This document shows positions 1 to 9,308 of a stretch of 64,000 bases of DNA, one piece after another. The notes under the pieces were generated by a model. The model was not told the DNA's origin, did no database searches, and was given only the letters and a program-made list of their open reading frames with translations. Origin of the DNA: Pseudoalteromonas luteoviolacea (GTDB lineage: Bacteria; Pseudomonadota; Gammaproteobacteria; Enterobacterales; Alteromonadaceae); the NCBI RefSeq assembly GCF_018100925.1, contig NZ_JAGJEH010000013.1:94219-158218 (forward strand), in the 5' to 3' direction. The number at the start of each line of letters is the position of its first letter. The stretch's first letter is position 1. Both the position numbers and the translations under genes were made by a program.

Positions 1-3000
1 TGCTGTGGCAAATTGCAATACCACATCATTCGCTTGCAAATTAATAAAGCGCTTAGCTGACTCGATATAGTGCGCAAGTGCACCCAGTTCGATTGCCACA
101 CCTTTCGCCTTGCCTGTTGAGCCCGAGGTATAATTTAAATAAGCAGTTTGATTTGCATGATGCTCAACCTCAGGGAGTGATATGTGTTGGTGCTGCTCAC
201 TCAAGAGAGTTTGCGGTGATAACAATGCGCCTTCGAAAGCAACCGCCAATTGAGCTTCGTCACTGATAATAGCTTGGCAGCCACTGTCATTGAGCATGTG
301 CTGTAATTTATCTGCTGGGAATTGTTTATCCAGTGGCAGATACGCAGCACCTGCTTTCAAGCAGGCTAAGGTGCTCGCCAGCATCAATGGCTTACGGTTT
401 TGCATTACCCCAACTACGGACTCAAAGCCTAACCCTTTTTCAATTAAGCCATGAGCCAGACGATTTGACGTATGCTCTAACCATTCAAAGCTGTAGTGTT
501 GATCATTAAATATCACAGCAGTACGCGTGGGATCTCGCTGTGCAAGATCACTGATATTTTGCAGCCAAGATGCATCCGGTAAGCTAATTTCTTCACCTTG
601 GCCCAACTGTAAGGCAGCTGCTTGTTGAGAGTGAATGGCCAAATTGCCAATTGCGTTGTGTGGCGCAGTCACGATCTCGTTCAATAGCACAACAAATGCC
701 GACGTCACGGCTTGCATATACTCAGTGTTATACAGCGCTGCATTGTACTGAAACTCAAGTATGAGCTCACCGCTATTGAGTAGGCGTGAATCGATGCTTA
801 GATCAAATTGCGCTTGATCTTGCAGCGCCACCACTTCTTCAACCTCAACACCGGGTAAATCCAGTGCTTGTTGCACATCTTGTTCAAGGTGATTAAACAT
901 CACTTGAAACAGTGGATTCTGCCCGAGGCTGCGATCAGGGTTTATCACCTCGACCAGCTTTTCAAATGGCAAGTCCTGATTTTTTTGTGCATTGATGGCA
1001 TGCACCTTGGTTGCAGACAACACCTCAATAAAACTTTGCTGCGCCGACAGCTCGTTGCGCTGCACCAAGGTATTGATGAAAAAGCCCATCAAAGAGTGCA
1101 ATTCTGAACTGCGACGGTTGGCAACCGGTACACCGATACGCGGCTTGCGCTTACCAGTGTAGCGGTAGAAAAATACCTGTAAACTACTGAGCAATAACAT
1201 GAACAAGCTCGCGCCGTGACTATGAGCAAGTGCCTGTAACTTTTCAACTTCTTGATATGATAGCTGCACCGTTTGGCTTTGCATTGGCGCAGGTCCATTC
1301 GCTTGCCTTGGATGTTGAGGAACAAGTAACTCTTCATCGTCGTTGCTTTGTAATTGCGCTTGCCAATAGGTCAATTGCTTTTGCGCGTCAACGCTTGTTA
1401 GCCACTGCTGCTGCCAAGCAGAAAAATCACCATAATTCACTTGAGAAGATGCTGTTGGCAGTGCTTTACCTTCACATATCAACTGATAGTTACGGCTGAT
1501 ATCAGCCAATACCAAGTCAAAACTCCACGCATCACTGGCAATATGGTGCATAACTAATACCAGCTGATAGCAGTTTTCCGGTTGCTTGACCAGTGCTGTT
1601 CTGAAGTTTTCACCACGCTCAAGTGCAAATGGCTGCTGGTAAAAAGCTTGGCGCCATACACTGGTTTGTGCTGAGTCGTGCTGTTGACTGTGATCGACAC
1701 ACTGCCAATTAAGCGTTTGCGGTGTTACTTGCTGCTGCCACTGGCCGTGCTCATCCTTTCCATATGCGTGGCGCAATACACCTTGCTGCGCTAAAACATG
1801 AGCAACTGCGGCTTGTAAGTGCGCTTCATGTATGTCTCCATGTAGCGTTAAGCTTGCGCCAATATGATAGGCGCTGCTCAGCGGCTCAAGCTGCCAAAGG
1901 AATAATTGTCTTTGCTGCTGGGCACTGAGTGGATAGGCTTTTTGTGCCAGTGCAGGGATAGCATGTTGCTGCTCACCCGTGGCGATACTGTCACGTACCA
2001 ATTGGCAGAAATCGCCAAATTTATGCGCTGCAAAAACGGCGGTTGGATCTATTTGGCAATGATACGTTTCCTGCACTTTTGCCAGCAATAAAGCCGCTTT
2101 TATTGAACTGCCCCCTAGGGCAAAAAAGTCTATCTCATTGTGATTAACTGGGTAGCGCAGCACGTTTTGCCATATGTCTGCTAAGCCGCGCGCTAGCTCA
2201 TCCCACTCTGTTTGATCGTCTCCACCGTGGCAAGTTGATAACTGCTGCAAGTGTGCAAGCGTAAAGACGCCATAAGTTGCCAATTTATCGTCGTTCAACA
2301 ACTTCATACATGCACTGCGCTGCAATTTACCACTTGAGGTTTTTGGCAGCCCACCTTGGTCAAGTAGCAATACCAGCTCAGGACAATTTCCAAATTGCTC
2401 AATGATAAAGTCTCTGACAATCAGCGCGGTTTGCTCCGCTGGCACCTCATTGCGATACACATTGGCCGTTTCAATCGCAATGCCAATGCCCTCGCCACTT
2501 TGTTCACTGGGCACTGGAAAGGCCGACACACGACCCTGGCGCACAAAACTCAACGCATCTTCTATCGCTCGCTCAATATCTTGTGGATATACATTGTGGC
2601 CATTCATGATGATCAAATCTTTCTGACGGCCCGATATATATAGCTGCCCAGCGTAAACGTAACCCACGTCACCGGTTCTTAACCAGCGCTTACCAATATG
2701 TTCTACAAACGTTTCTTGTGTGGCCTGTTCGTTTCGCCAATAACCTAATGCGATGCTTGGGCCGCTGACCCAGATTTCACCAATTCCGCCTTCTGCAACT
2801 TCATCGTAACTCGATGGGCAAGTGATACGTACTTGGTGCTCACTGGCTGCCACACCACAGCTCACTTGATGGCTGTAATCTTGTGTATCTCTGCTATCTT
2901 GTGCGTGTTGCAAAATAGCTTTACCTGACGCCAATGAGCGGTTGTCAAACGCCTTGATAACCGCACCTTGAGAGGGAATACTTCCGGTGACAAATAACGT

Positions 3001-3963
3001 GCCTTCCGCCAAACCATAACAAGGGTACAAGGCACTTGCCTTAAAGCCCAACGGGGCATATTTGTCAGCAAAGTTGAGTAGCGTGTCATGACGAATAGGC
3101 TCTGCACCTGAGAAAAATGCACGCAAACTACTGAGATTAAGGTCAGCTACTTGCTTATCTTTGATACGTTCGATGCACAATCGATATGAGAAATCAGGCC
3201 CACCACTGATGGTTGCTTGGTACTGATCAATGAGTTGCAACCAACGTGCAGGGCGCTCCATAAAATAACGAGGTGAGCAAAGCACCAACTTATAGCCTGT
3301 ATAAATTGGCTGTAATAACCCCCCAATGAGACCCATATCATGAAATAGAGGCAACCAACTTACCAATACATCCTGCTCAGTAAGTTGCATCCCCTCGGCA
3401 ATGGCTTTTTCATTGGCCAGTAAATTGCCATGGCTGACCATCACTCCTTTGGGTTTGGCTGTAGACCCAGAGGTATACTGTAAAAATGCAATTTCGTCAG
3501 ATTGCGCAGGGTGACGTTCTACCTGTTCTGCTTGTTCACAACACTCGTCAATGACCATCATCTTACTGCCACTAACCTGCTCCACTAACGCCTCTACAGT
3601 CGCGGTGAAACGTGCTGTTGTCAGTACCACTGCGGCTTCTGAATCTTCAGCTATACCTACTGTGCGCGCAATATGCTGTGCTTTGGTCGATTCAGGTGGA
3701 AAGCTGGGTATGGCCGTTACACCGAGATATTGGCAGGCTAAAAAGCTCGCCACATACTCAATTCCTGTATCCATCAAGATCAGTGCTCTGTCACCCGCTT
3801 TGGCGTGTTTTTGAATATGGCTCGCAACCATAAGGCTATGCGCGTAAAGCTCTCCATAGCTCCATGGCGTGTGTGCTTTTTTATCAACACATACCAGCGC
3901 TGTTTTATCCGGCTGATGCGCGGCATGTTGCGCTAAATGATCCATGATGGTAATGGCGGTCAT
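1..3963 (-). CDS. NRPS initiation module, FAAL-PCP-C-A (PvdL-like), partial
   Basis: The gene starts at 3963 (ATG, with GGAG 6 bases upstream) and is open through base 1, so only the first 1321 residues are present. Domains seen: an acyl-AMP ligase of the FAAL type (residues about 1-580, with YTSGSTAKPKG near 164, YGLAEGTLFVTG, WLRTGDVGY and the NVYPQDIE core); a peptidyl carrier protein with FFALGGSS near 617; a condensation domain with HHIASDAW near 804 (the usual Gly after Asp is Ala); and the beginning of an adenylation domain with NYTSGSTGKAKG near 1280. FAAL-PCP-C-A is the layout of lipopeptide-starting synthetases and of PvdL in pyoverdine assembly: a fatty acid is adenylated, loaded on the carrier and condensed with the first amino acid. 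The A-domain substrate pocket lies mostly outside the window, so the first residue cannot be predicted. It lies downstream of the MbtH-like and acylase genes. Confidence 0.93.
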   Translation of the reverse strand, partial: MTAITIMDHLAQHAAHQPDKTALVCVDKKAHTPWSYGELYAHSLMVASHIQKHAKAGDRALILMDTGIEYVASFLACQYLGVTAIPSFPPESTKAQHIARTVGIAEDSEAAVVLTTARFTATVEALVEQVSGSKMMVIDECCEQAEQVERHPAQSDEIAFLQYTSGSTAKPKGVMVSHGNLLANEKAIAEGMQLTEQDVLVSWLPLFHDMGLIGGLLQPIYTGYKLVLCSPRYFMERPARWLQLIDQYQATISGGPDFSYRLCIERIKDKQVADLNLSSLRAFFSGAEPIRHDTLLNFADKYAPLGFKASALYPCYGLAEGTLFVTGSIPSQGAVIKAFDNRSLASGKAILQHAQDSRDTQDYSHQVSCGVAASEHQVRITCPSSYDEVAEGGIGEIWVSGPSIALGYWRNEQATQETFVEHIGKRWLRTGDVGYVYAGQLYISGRQKDLIIMNGHNVYPQDIERAIEDALSFVRQGRVSAFPVPSEQSGEGIGIAIETANVYRNEVPAEQTALIVRDFIIEQFGNCPELVLLLDQGGLPKTSSGKLQRSACMKLLNDDKLATYGVFTLAHLQQLSTCHGGDDQTEWDELARGLADIWQNVLRYPVNHNEIDFFALGGSSIKAALLLAKVQETYHCQIDPTAVFAAHKFGDFCQLVRDSIATGEQQHAIPALAQKAYPLSAQQQRQLFLWQLEPLSSAYHIGASLTLHGDIHEAHLQAAVAHVLAQQGVLRHAYGKDEHGQWQQQVTPQTLNWQCVDHSQQHDSAQTSVWRQAFYQQPFALERGENFRTALVKQPENCYQLVLVMHHIASDAWSFDLVLADISRNYQLICEGKALPTASSQVNYGDFSAWQQQWLTSVDAQKQLTYWQAQLQSNDDEELLVPQHPRQANGPAPMQSQTVQLSYQEVEKLQALAHSHGASLFMLLLSSLQVFFYRYTGKRKPRIGVPVANRRSSELHSLMGFFINTLVQRNELSAQQSFIEVLSATKVHAINAQKNQDLPFEKLVEVINPDRSLGQNPLFQVMFNHLEQDVQQALDLPGVEVEEVVALQDQAQFDLSIDSRLLNSGELILEFQYNAALYNTEYMQAVTSAFVVLLNEIVTAPHNAIGNLAIHSQQAAALQLGQGEEISLPDASWLQNISDLAQRDPTRTAVIFNDQHYSFEWLEHTSNRLAHGLIEKGLGFESVVGVMQNRKPLMLASTLACLKAGAAYLPLDKQFPADKLQHMLNDSGCQAIISDEAQLAVAFEGALLSPQTLLSEQHQHISLPEVEHHANQTAYLNYTSGSTGKAKGVAIELGALAHYIESAKRFINLQANDVVLQFATA

Positions 3964-4173
3964 GATTTACTCCATGAGATATAACTAGCTGTGCGCATAT
4001 TGGTTAATACCCGGTAGCTGAACTGTTGTATGATGCGCTTAAATAGTGATTGTTTCTGAGGTAGAAACTCGCTTGGTGACGATATGAAGCGATAGTGAAA
4101 TCCAGCCTACCGAGATATGGGTATCCCATGTCACCTAATTGCCAGTTCCAATATCACTTAATAACCTAATTGC

Positions 4174-4374
4174 TTACGCCATCGCTTGGCGCAGACTCAA
4201 AGGACGCATATCCGTCCAATGGGTTTTGATATACTCTAGACAAGTTGCTTTATCACCGCTTACGCCCGTGTCTTGCCAGCCACCAGGGATCGTCTTATAA
4301 CTCGGCCATAAAGAGTATTGTTCTTCGTGGTTAATGATTACTTTAAAAGTGCCGTTTTCGTTGTCAAAACTCAT
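4174..4374 (-). CDS. MbtH-like NRPS accessory protein
   Basis: This is a 66-residue protein with the full MbtH signature: NHEEQYSLWPSYKTIPGGW, then CLEYIKTHWTDMRPLSLR near the C-terminus. MbtH proteins bind the adenylation domains of NRPSs and are needed for their folding or activity. A GTG directly before the ATG gives an in-frame alternative start one codon earlier; ATG at 4374 is preferred. The gene lies 210 bases upstream of the NRPS and just downstream of the acylase, all on the minus strand, which fits one biosynthetic operon or tightly linked units. Confidence 0.95.
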   Translation of the reverse strand: MSFDNENGTFKVIINHEEQYSLWPSYKTIPGGWQDTGVSGDKATCLEYIKTHWTDMRPLSLRQAMA

Positions 4375-4430
4375 CACATTTTTCCAAAAATTAGACTGTC
4401 GCCACTGTGACGCGCGACAGTCTAGGATTT

Positions 4431-6863
4431 TTAGTCTTTTTTCACGCTAAGTGTGATTTCGCTGACTTTATTTTGCTTGATCTGAGCATCGGTATACGGC
4501 AAATCAATTAACCCTTTGCCCGCAGCATAATGATCACTCGCATCTGTGAAGTGCGGCGAGTTTGGATTATTACTCTGCGAATAAGTCAACAGGCCACGTG
4601 CTTGTGGTCCATGCTCGTCAAAACCGACAACCATCATCCAGCTAGAACCATAGTTAATAGGGTAACCATCGGTACTTAAACCTGTACTTATTGTCCAGTT
4701 TTCATTAAGTACTTCTTTCATTGGCGCAGCATATTGTGGTGCGAACGAGGTTAAATCCATGGCGTTGGTAGTTGAGTAAATATTGAAACCACCACTGTTA
4801 TGCTCTGCACCTGGCCAAGGAATGCGGCGTTCACCTTTTTGCAAGTACTGTAACTCACCCAATGGCGCATCAATGGCAAAACCTGCATTTTCTAGCTGCT
4901 TGCTGGCAGCGAGAAGCTTAACCAGTGTCGACTTTTCTGCTTTAACAATGCTCGGTGTCACGGCTGGGAAGGCAGAATTAAATTGAATTAAAAGATCTTC
5001 ATCTTCTAATAAACTAAAGAACTCTTTCGCCAGTGGTGCTGATACAGAGTCTGCATTGAATTTACCGTCCCATTTTGCGAATGCCTTACAGGTGGGATCC
5101 ACAGGCATGCTCAATGTCTCTGTCACGGCGATAGTTTGTCCTGCGTACAAAGCACACGTTGCCATCACAGTTGGTTTATACAACTCAAATGATGCACTAG
5201 TACCCGTTACAATGCTTTCCAACTCGTGGCGGTCAAACTTACCATCGGCACCTCGTGCAAAGCGCATCAAGTTTAAATTGTAGCGAGTACGACGAGTTTG
5301 CTTGTAATCAACGTGACCGTACAGTGGAGAATAACCTCTGAGCTTTTCCTTCAGGTTTGTCAGCCAGTATGAGTTATTGGCATTGAGTACATAGTCGTTG
5401 CGGCGCAACTTAGGCGCACGCTCGTAAGGAACTTCTTGCTGATATACTAATGCACTGCTGGTCCCCGGTAGTACAGCCAAACGGGTTTTCTTATACACTT
5501 CAGAAATCACAGGATGAGAGCGCAGTAGCTCTTCACCCACCGCAGGCAGATCAGGTACATTAGAATCATCGATATAAAATACTTCGCCGTGTTTATCTGC
5601 CACGAGTGTGTTGTTAAATGCCAAACCATCGAGTGTTTTGAATGTATCGATAAACTCATCAAGATTTGATGCACGATTCATAGCCAACCAGTGATCTATC
5701 CCCTCCAAATTATTGAGGTTAGTATCGCGTACTACATAGGCATTTTTGCTATCCCATTTAAAGTTTTGCTGATCTTCAAGAACATAGCCAATTGGCGTAG
5801 TGAAGTAATCTTTTTTCATGGTTAACACACCCATCGGCGTCAACACTTCTACATTGACCTGCTGCTTTTCAATATCGACCCACTGACCATCAAATTTGTA
5901 TTGCAGCGGGTTTGCAGGATTTAACTCTAGCTGATAAATGACTTCATGTCGGGCTGAAGAGTAAGTGTGGGTCCATGCCAAATCTTGATTGAAACCAATA
6001 TTGACGATACCAGGCACGCCAACCACTGAGGCACCCATGGTACTAAAGTCCCCCTCAACACTTGCATGGTTCGCCCAAAATCGTAAATTACCGTTAAATG
6101 GGAAGTGTGGGTTTGCCAAAAGCAAGCCGCGACCATTCTCTGTCACTTCATGACCCATTGCCCAACCATTTGAACCCTGTGTTAGCTGTTTTGGTTGGTA
6201 GTTGGTATTGCTTGCCATGAGCCATGGCTGTGATTGCTTGCTCTCCTGCTTGGCGATAGTTGGCAGCCACTCGTTACCAGTACCCGGATTCGCCTGTAAG
6301 ATTTGCACTAACAAGCGGCCAATGCTGTTTTGTACCGCAGAGGCTAATACGGATGCAACCACATCAACACCGCTGATAGGTTTTACCCAAGCTTGGCCAC
6401 TACAGGCTGGTGCCAATGTAGCTTTACCTGAATTCACATCTTGTAAATACTGGTTATAACCTGCTGCAAATCCATCTGCTAACGCACGAGTATCTGCCGA
6501 CAGGTTGGTATATTCCCGCTCCACTCGACCATGTAAATCAATAATTTTATAGCCTAAATCTAGGCTTACAAAAAAGTTGTCCTGACCGTTTTTATGTGGT
6601 CCTAGGTACTTGGCGCGCTCACCTTTTACACGTACATAACCATCCGCCAAAATACATGCATGATCTTGTGCCTGTGCGTAGGCATTACCATAGCCTAAAC
6701 CAAATAGGGATTTAGCTTGAATGTGCGGAACACCGTGCTGGGTGCGCGTAATTTTAACATCCTCGCTCAAGCTCATCGTCGAAGTACTTTCGTGAGCAGA
6801 GATATGACCGCCTGCTAAGGTGCAAGCAGCCATAACAGGTATTAATGTAGATTTTAACTTCAT
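4431..6863 (-). CDS. Periplasmic penicillin acylase-family amidase (PvdQ-like)
   Basis: An 810-residue Ntn-hydrolase of the penicillin/AHL acylase family, the normal length for a precursor with alpha chain, spacer and beta chain. The N-terminus MKLKSTLIPVMAACTLAGG is a signal peptide. QGSNGWAMG (Ser231) matches the autoprocessing site whose serine becomes the catalytic N-terminal residue of the beta chain; LANPHFPFNG follows, as in the family. Members remove acyl chains from AHLs, cyclic lipopeptides or pyoverdine precursors. Here the gene is next to a lipo-initiating NRPS, an MbtH gene and a PvdS-like sigma factor. The most likely job is therefore removal of the fatty-acyl tail from the NRPS product in the periplasm, as PvdQ does; quorum quenching is the alternative. 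The start at 6863 is preceded by GAAGGAAAG. Family is firm; substrate is inference. Confidence 0.92.
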   Translation of the reverse strand: MKLKSTLIPVMAACTLAGGHISAHESTSTMSLSEDVKITRTQHGVPHIQAKSLFGLGYGNAYAQAQDHACILADGYVRVKGERAKYLGPHKNGQDNFFVSLDLGYKIIDLHGRVEREYTNLSADTRALADGFAAGYNQYLQDVNSGKATLAPACSGQAWVKPISGVDVVASVLASAVQNSIGRLLVQILQANPGTGNEWLPTIAKQESKQSQPWLMASNTNYQPKQLTQGSNGWAMGHEVTENGRGLLLANPHFPFNGNLRFWANHASVEGDFSTMGASVVGVPGIVNIGFNQDLAWTHTYSSARHEVIYQLELNPANPLQYKFDGQWVDIEKQQVNVEVLTPMGVLTMKKDYFTTPIGYVLEDQQNFKWDSKNAYVVRDTNLNNLEGIDHWLAMNRASNLDEFIDTFKTLDGLAFNNTLVADKHGEVFYIDDSNVPDLPAVGEELLRSHPVISEVYKKTRLAVLPGTSSALVYQQEVPYERAPKLRRNDYVLNANNSYWLTNLKEKLRGYSPLYGHVDYKQTRRTRYNLNLMRFARGADGKFDRHELESIVTGTSASFELYKPTVMATCALYAGQTIAVTETLSMPVDPTCKAFAKWDGKFNADSVSAPLAKEFFSLLEDEDLLIQFNSAFPAVTPSIVKAEKSTLVKLLAASKQLENAGFAIDAPLGELQYLQKGERRIPWPGAEHNSGGFNIYSTTNAMDLTSFAPQYAAPMKEVLNENWTISTGLSTDGYPINYGSSWMMVVGFDEHGPQARGLLTYSQSNNPNSPHFTDASDHYAAGKGLIDLPYTDAQIKQNKVSEITLSVKKD

Positions 6864-7086
6864 AACTTTCCTTCAGTTCTTAATCACGGTTAAAAATTTA
6901 ATGCCGTGCACCCAAGACGAATAAAACCGCAAAAAACCAAAGAAAATAACAAAACCAATTATTGCATTTTTGATAACGAAAGTTGCTAGAACCACCACTT
7001 CTTTGCTCTGTGGTTAATTTGCTTTTAATTAGTAAAACCACACAAAAGACTTGACTGCTAATGGAAGATCAAAATAACATAATAGT

Positions 7087-7105
7087 GATAATTATTCGCA
7101 TTATC
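7087..7105 (+). promoter_or_regulatory. Fur box upstream of the ECF sigma gene
   Basis: GATAATTATTCGCATTATC matches the classical 19-base Fur consensus GATAATGATAATCATTATC at 15 of 19 positions, with both outer arms intact. It ends 40 bases upstream of the sigma factor start, where it would overlap a promoter. It predicts iron repression of the sigma gene and, through it, of the siderophore-type genes. Confidence 0.8.
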
Positions 7106-7145
7106 TATTACGGATAAACTTTTAGGACAAATAGGAGTAAATACA

Positions 7146-7667
7146 GTGCAGCTGTGCAACAAGTGGTCTAAAGTGATTGCTGAGAATGAAGCGAAATTAT
7201 TGGCTTATTTGAACAATATCCTACGCTGCCCATATCTGGCTGAGGACGCTTTACAGGATACTTTTCTACGCTTATCTGGTATGTCAAAGTGCCAAGATTG
7301 CCAAGTGAAAAACACCAAAAGCTATTGCTATCAAGTTGCTAGAAACATCGCGATTGATATGATCCGTAAGCAAAATCGCGAATCCCTTGTCGATTTAGAG
7401 TCTATTCAAACAGAGCAGTTTGACGACGAAAGTTCAAATATCGAAGAAAAATATATCGATGCACAACTATCAGATAAAGTGAATAACACCATTGGCAAGC
7501 TATCTAAACGCCACCAAAACGTTGTCAGCTTTTACCGCGATGGCCGTTTAAAGCAAAAAGAAATCGCCAAGATGTACCACATCTCTCCAACCTTGGTGAA
7601 TTTTATGATCAAAGAGGCAATTCAATCTTGTCAAAATGAACTTAAAGCAGGGGCAGTGACGCACTAA
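7146..7667 (+). CDS. ECF sigma factor, PvdS-like (iron starvation)
   Basis: This is a 173-residue sigma-70 of the ECF class. Region 2 shows AEDALQDTFLRL (about 32-43) and YQVARNIAIDMIRKQ; region 4 shows KQKEIAKMYHISPTLVNFMIKEA (split: KQKEIAKMYH, then ISPTLVNFMIKEA). The last segment is strikingly like PvdS of Pseudomonas (SPTLVNFMI shared), which drives pyoverdine genes. The start is GTG at 7146 with AGGAG 8 bases upstream. The gene is divergent from the acylase/MbtH/NRPS genes and has a Fur box in its promoter region. No FecR-type anti-sigma gene is adjacent; the next gene (TerB-like) is convergent and overlaps by 4 bases. I did not find a convincing PvdS-type promoter (TAAAT-N16/17-CGT) before the acylase. 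Confidence 0.9.
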   Translation: MQLCNKWSKVIAENEAKLLAYLNNILRCPYLAEDALQDTFLRLSGMSKCQDCQVKNTKSYCYQVARNIAIDMIRKQNRESLVDLESIQTEQFDDESSNIEEKYIDAQLSDKVNNTIGKLSKRHQNVVSFYRDGRLKQKEIAKMYHISPTLVNFMIKEAIQSCQNELKAGAVTH

Positions 7668-8122
7668 TCTGCCAAACCTAGCACTTCTTTGACATTGAGC
7701 TTGGCGGCGATAAAGTCGCCATGCGCAACATACATAAGGCCTGCTAACTTGCGCACAGTGTAATCTTCTTGCGGGTCTAATTTGCCGTCAGCAAAGGCAA
7801 CCATCCAAAGTAACTCAATGACTTCAATGCGCTCCTCTTCATCGGTGTGGTCATTAACTACTTTGACAAATCGATGTAGATCTATCGCGTCATCAACCAA
7901 TCGCTGAGCTTCAGTACGAATAAGTTCACTGCTTTGCTCAGATAGTTGGCAGTGTTGTCGCAATAGTTTTGCAATCATTGTGAGCTCGTCAGGCGCGATT
8001 TCGTTATCCGCTCTCATTACCTCAACCATCAATGCGCCCAATGCAGTGGCAAAGTCCAGCGGAGCTTGTGCCTGTGATTGTGTGTCTAGGCTTGCCAAAA
8101 ATAATCGTATACGTTCTAACAA
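7664..8122 (-). CDS. TerB-family protein
   Basis: A small, acidic, mostly helical protein. MIAKLLRQHCQL, HTDEEERIEVIELLW and VAFADGKLDPQEDYTVRKLAGL match the TerB-like fold, in which DG-containing loops bind metal. Tellurite resistance is only a historical label for this fold; its function in most bacteria is unknown. The start is set at TTG 8122, because AAGGGG lies 7 bases before it; an in-frame TTG seven codons upstream lacks such a site. It is convergent with the sigma gene, with a 4-base overlap, and is probably not part of the siderophore unit. Confidence 0.75.
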   Translation of the reverse strand: MLERIRLFLASLDTQSQAQAPLDFATALGALMVEVMRADNEIAPDELTMIAKLLRQHCQLSEQSSELIRTEAQRLVDDAIDLHRFVKVVNDHTDEEERIEVIELLWMVAFADGKLDPQEDYTVRKLAGLMYVAHGDFIAAKLNVKEVLGLAD

Positions 8123-8181
8123 TTGTCGCCCCTTTTGATACAATTAGGAGATTAATACCTGATAATTGGTTTCATGTAGTT

Positions 8182-8565
8182 ATGCCGTTTCTAACCTCAG
8201 TAGTGAGAAAAAAAACAGTGAGAATGCTTTCAATTGCCTCATTGGTCCTGCTCAGTGCATGTAGCTTCACACCGAATAAAATAGGCGTCACAGAAAAATA
8301 CTATGACTTTGATCATAAAGTACATTACGAACAAATAAAGTATAGCGATGACCATTATTATTTACAGATAAAAGCAGATTCTTACGCCCATTTTTTGCAA
8401 CAAAGTGTGTTTTTATTACGCCACAGCCAGTCCCTCTGCCAAGGTGTGAAACCGCAGCTATTATTGCATGGAGGCGTACAAAGCTTTGATCGTCTACCGA
8501 CTTTTCCTCGCCCCTATCAGCCTGATCTCCGCGTAGAAGTAAAGTGCGTAAAAGAGCAGCAATAA
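8182..8565 (+). CDS. Predicted lipoprotein of unknown function
   Basis: A 127-residue protein with a basic n-region (RKKTVR), a hydrophobic stretch and the lipobox LLSACS, so a lipid-anchored envelope protein is expected. The rest contains no motif I recognise; two further cysteines (near SLCQG and VKCVKEQQ) could form a disulfide. An internal ATG at 8224 would remove the basic n-region, so the start at 8182 is preferred, although neither start has a strong ribosome-binding site. It is divergent from the TerB-like gene and followed by a bidirectional-looking terminator. Confidence 0.6.
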   Translation: MPFLTSVVRKKTVRMLSIASLVLLSACSFTPNKIGVTEKYYDFDHKVHYEQIKYSDDHYYLQIKADSYAHFLQQSVFLLRHSQSLCQGVKPQLLLHGGVQSFDRLPTFPRPYQPDLRVEVKCVKEQQ

Positions 8566-8574
8566 CGTGCAACG

Positions 8575-8608
8575 TGCCAGTATAAGTAAACTTTATACTG
8601 GCATTATT
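8575..8608. terminator. Stem-loop between convergent genes
   Basis: TGCCAGTATAA and TTATACTGGCA form a perfect 11-base stem around a short loop, lying between the ends of the convergent lipoprotein and secreted-protein genes. It can serve both strands, although the T-run is short. Confidence 0.6.
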
Positions 8609-8614
8609 TGGAGC

Positions 8615-9217
8615 TTAATCTTGGTAGCCCCAAGGCGCTTTTGGTGCTTTGACTGGTTTAGTTAGATCAAAGTCAACTCTAAATTCACGACCCTCACGTA
8701 CCAAACGGTATGTGAACTTATCTTCATAGATAAACATTTGCCACGTATTACCAGCGGACTGAGGTATCTGATGAGCAATAAAAAGTTCTTTAGAGTACTG
8801 ATCTGCAGGGAATGATTGCACATTGTTAAATCCAGCGTCTACCGTGTGACCACCGTACATTGTCGACTTATCATCACTGCCGTCTTTGTGACGGTGGTCA
8901 TGTTTCAAGCTTAGACCGCTTCCCGTTTTCGTAATGATCCAAGTACGTGACGCATCTTTACCCACATGAAATGGCACTTGCAACTCGCGCTCATTGCAAC
9001 GACGCACATGCATTACCAAACGCGCTTCACTAAATGCACTCGGGCCTTGGTTATCAAGCGTGACTTTGCCTTCGTATGCTTTTCCACAATGTGCTTTGAT
9101 CTTGTCAAAAAAAGCATCGTGAGTAGGGATAGATACTAAAGGCGCAGGGCGTGCAACGGCTGCACTACTAGCAAACATGGTTACGGCAACCAGCAAAGAA
9201 GCAGAAAGCTTGTTCAT
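8615..9217 (-). CDS. Secreted protein of unknown function
   Basis: A 200-residue protein with a clear Sec signal (MNKLSASLLVAVTMFASSAAVA). The mature part has a pair of cysteines (HCGKAYEGKV and RRCNEREL), a charged HDHRHKDGSDDKST segment and a C-terminus rich in aromatic residues (FTYRLVREGREFRVDFDL), suggesting a beta-rich periplasmic fold. I do not recognise the family. The start at 9217 is chosen for its signal peptide and AGGAA site; an upstream in-frame extension would overlap the leuD end and read through a terminator. Confidence 0.7.
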   Translation of the reverse strand: MNKLSASLLVAVTMFASSAAVARPAPLVSIPTHDAFFDKIKAHCGKAYEGKVTLDNQGPSAFSEARLVMHVRRCNERELQVPFHVGKDASRTWIITKTGSGLSLKHDHRHKDGSDDKSTMYGGHTVDAGFNNVQSFPADQYSKELFIAHQIPQSAGNTWQMFIYEDKFTYRLVREGREFRVDFDLTKPVKAPKAPWGYQD

Positions 9218-9236
9218 TATTGTGTTCCTGAATATG

Positions 9237-9266
9237 AAAAGCCAAAGGCTAGAATGCCTTTGGCTT
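9237..9266 (-). terminator. Terminator of the leu operon
   Basis: On the minus strand, AAGCCAAAGGC pairs with GCCTTTGGCTT over a 6-base loop, followed by TTTT. It lies 43 bases after the leuD stop, just ahead of the next minus-strand gene. Confidence 0.8.
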
Positions 9267-9308
9267 AATGGCAAAAAAATGCGACGGTTGGCGTCGTGGA
9301 CAGAAAAT

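Noticed and set aside
1..3950. Several 60-95 codon plus-strand frames across the NRPS region
   Set aside because: They are antisense to a continuous NRPS frame with FAAL, PCP, C and A motifs.
6864..7145. PvdS-type promoter (TAAAT, 16-17 bases, CGT) before the acylase
   Set aside because: TAAAT and CGT occur, but not at the required spacing on the minus strand.
7664..8143. Tellurite-resistance function for the TerB-like gene
   Set aside because: The fold is shared by many proteins of other function and no other ter genes are present.
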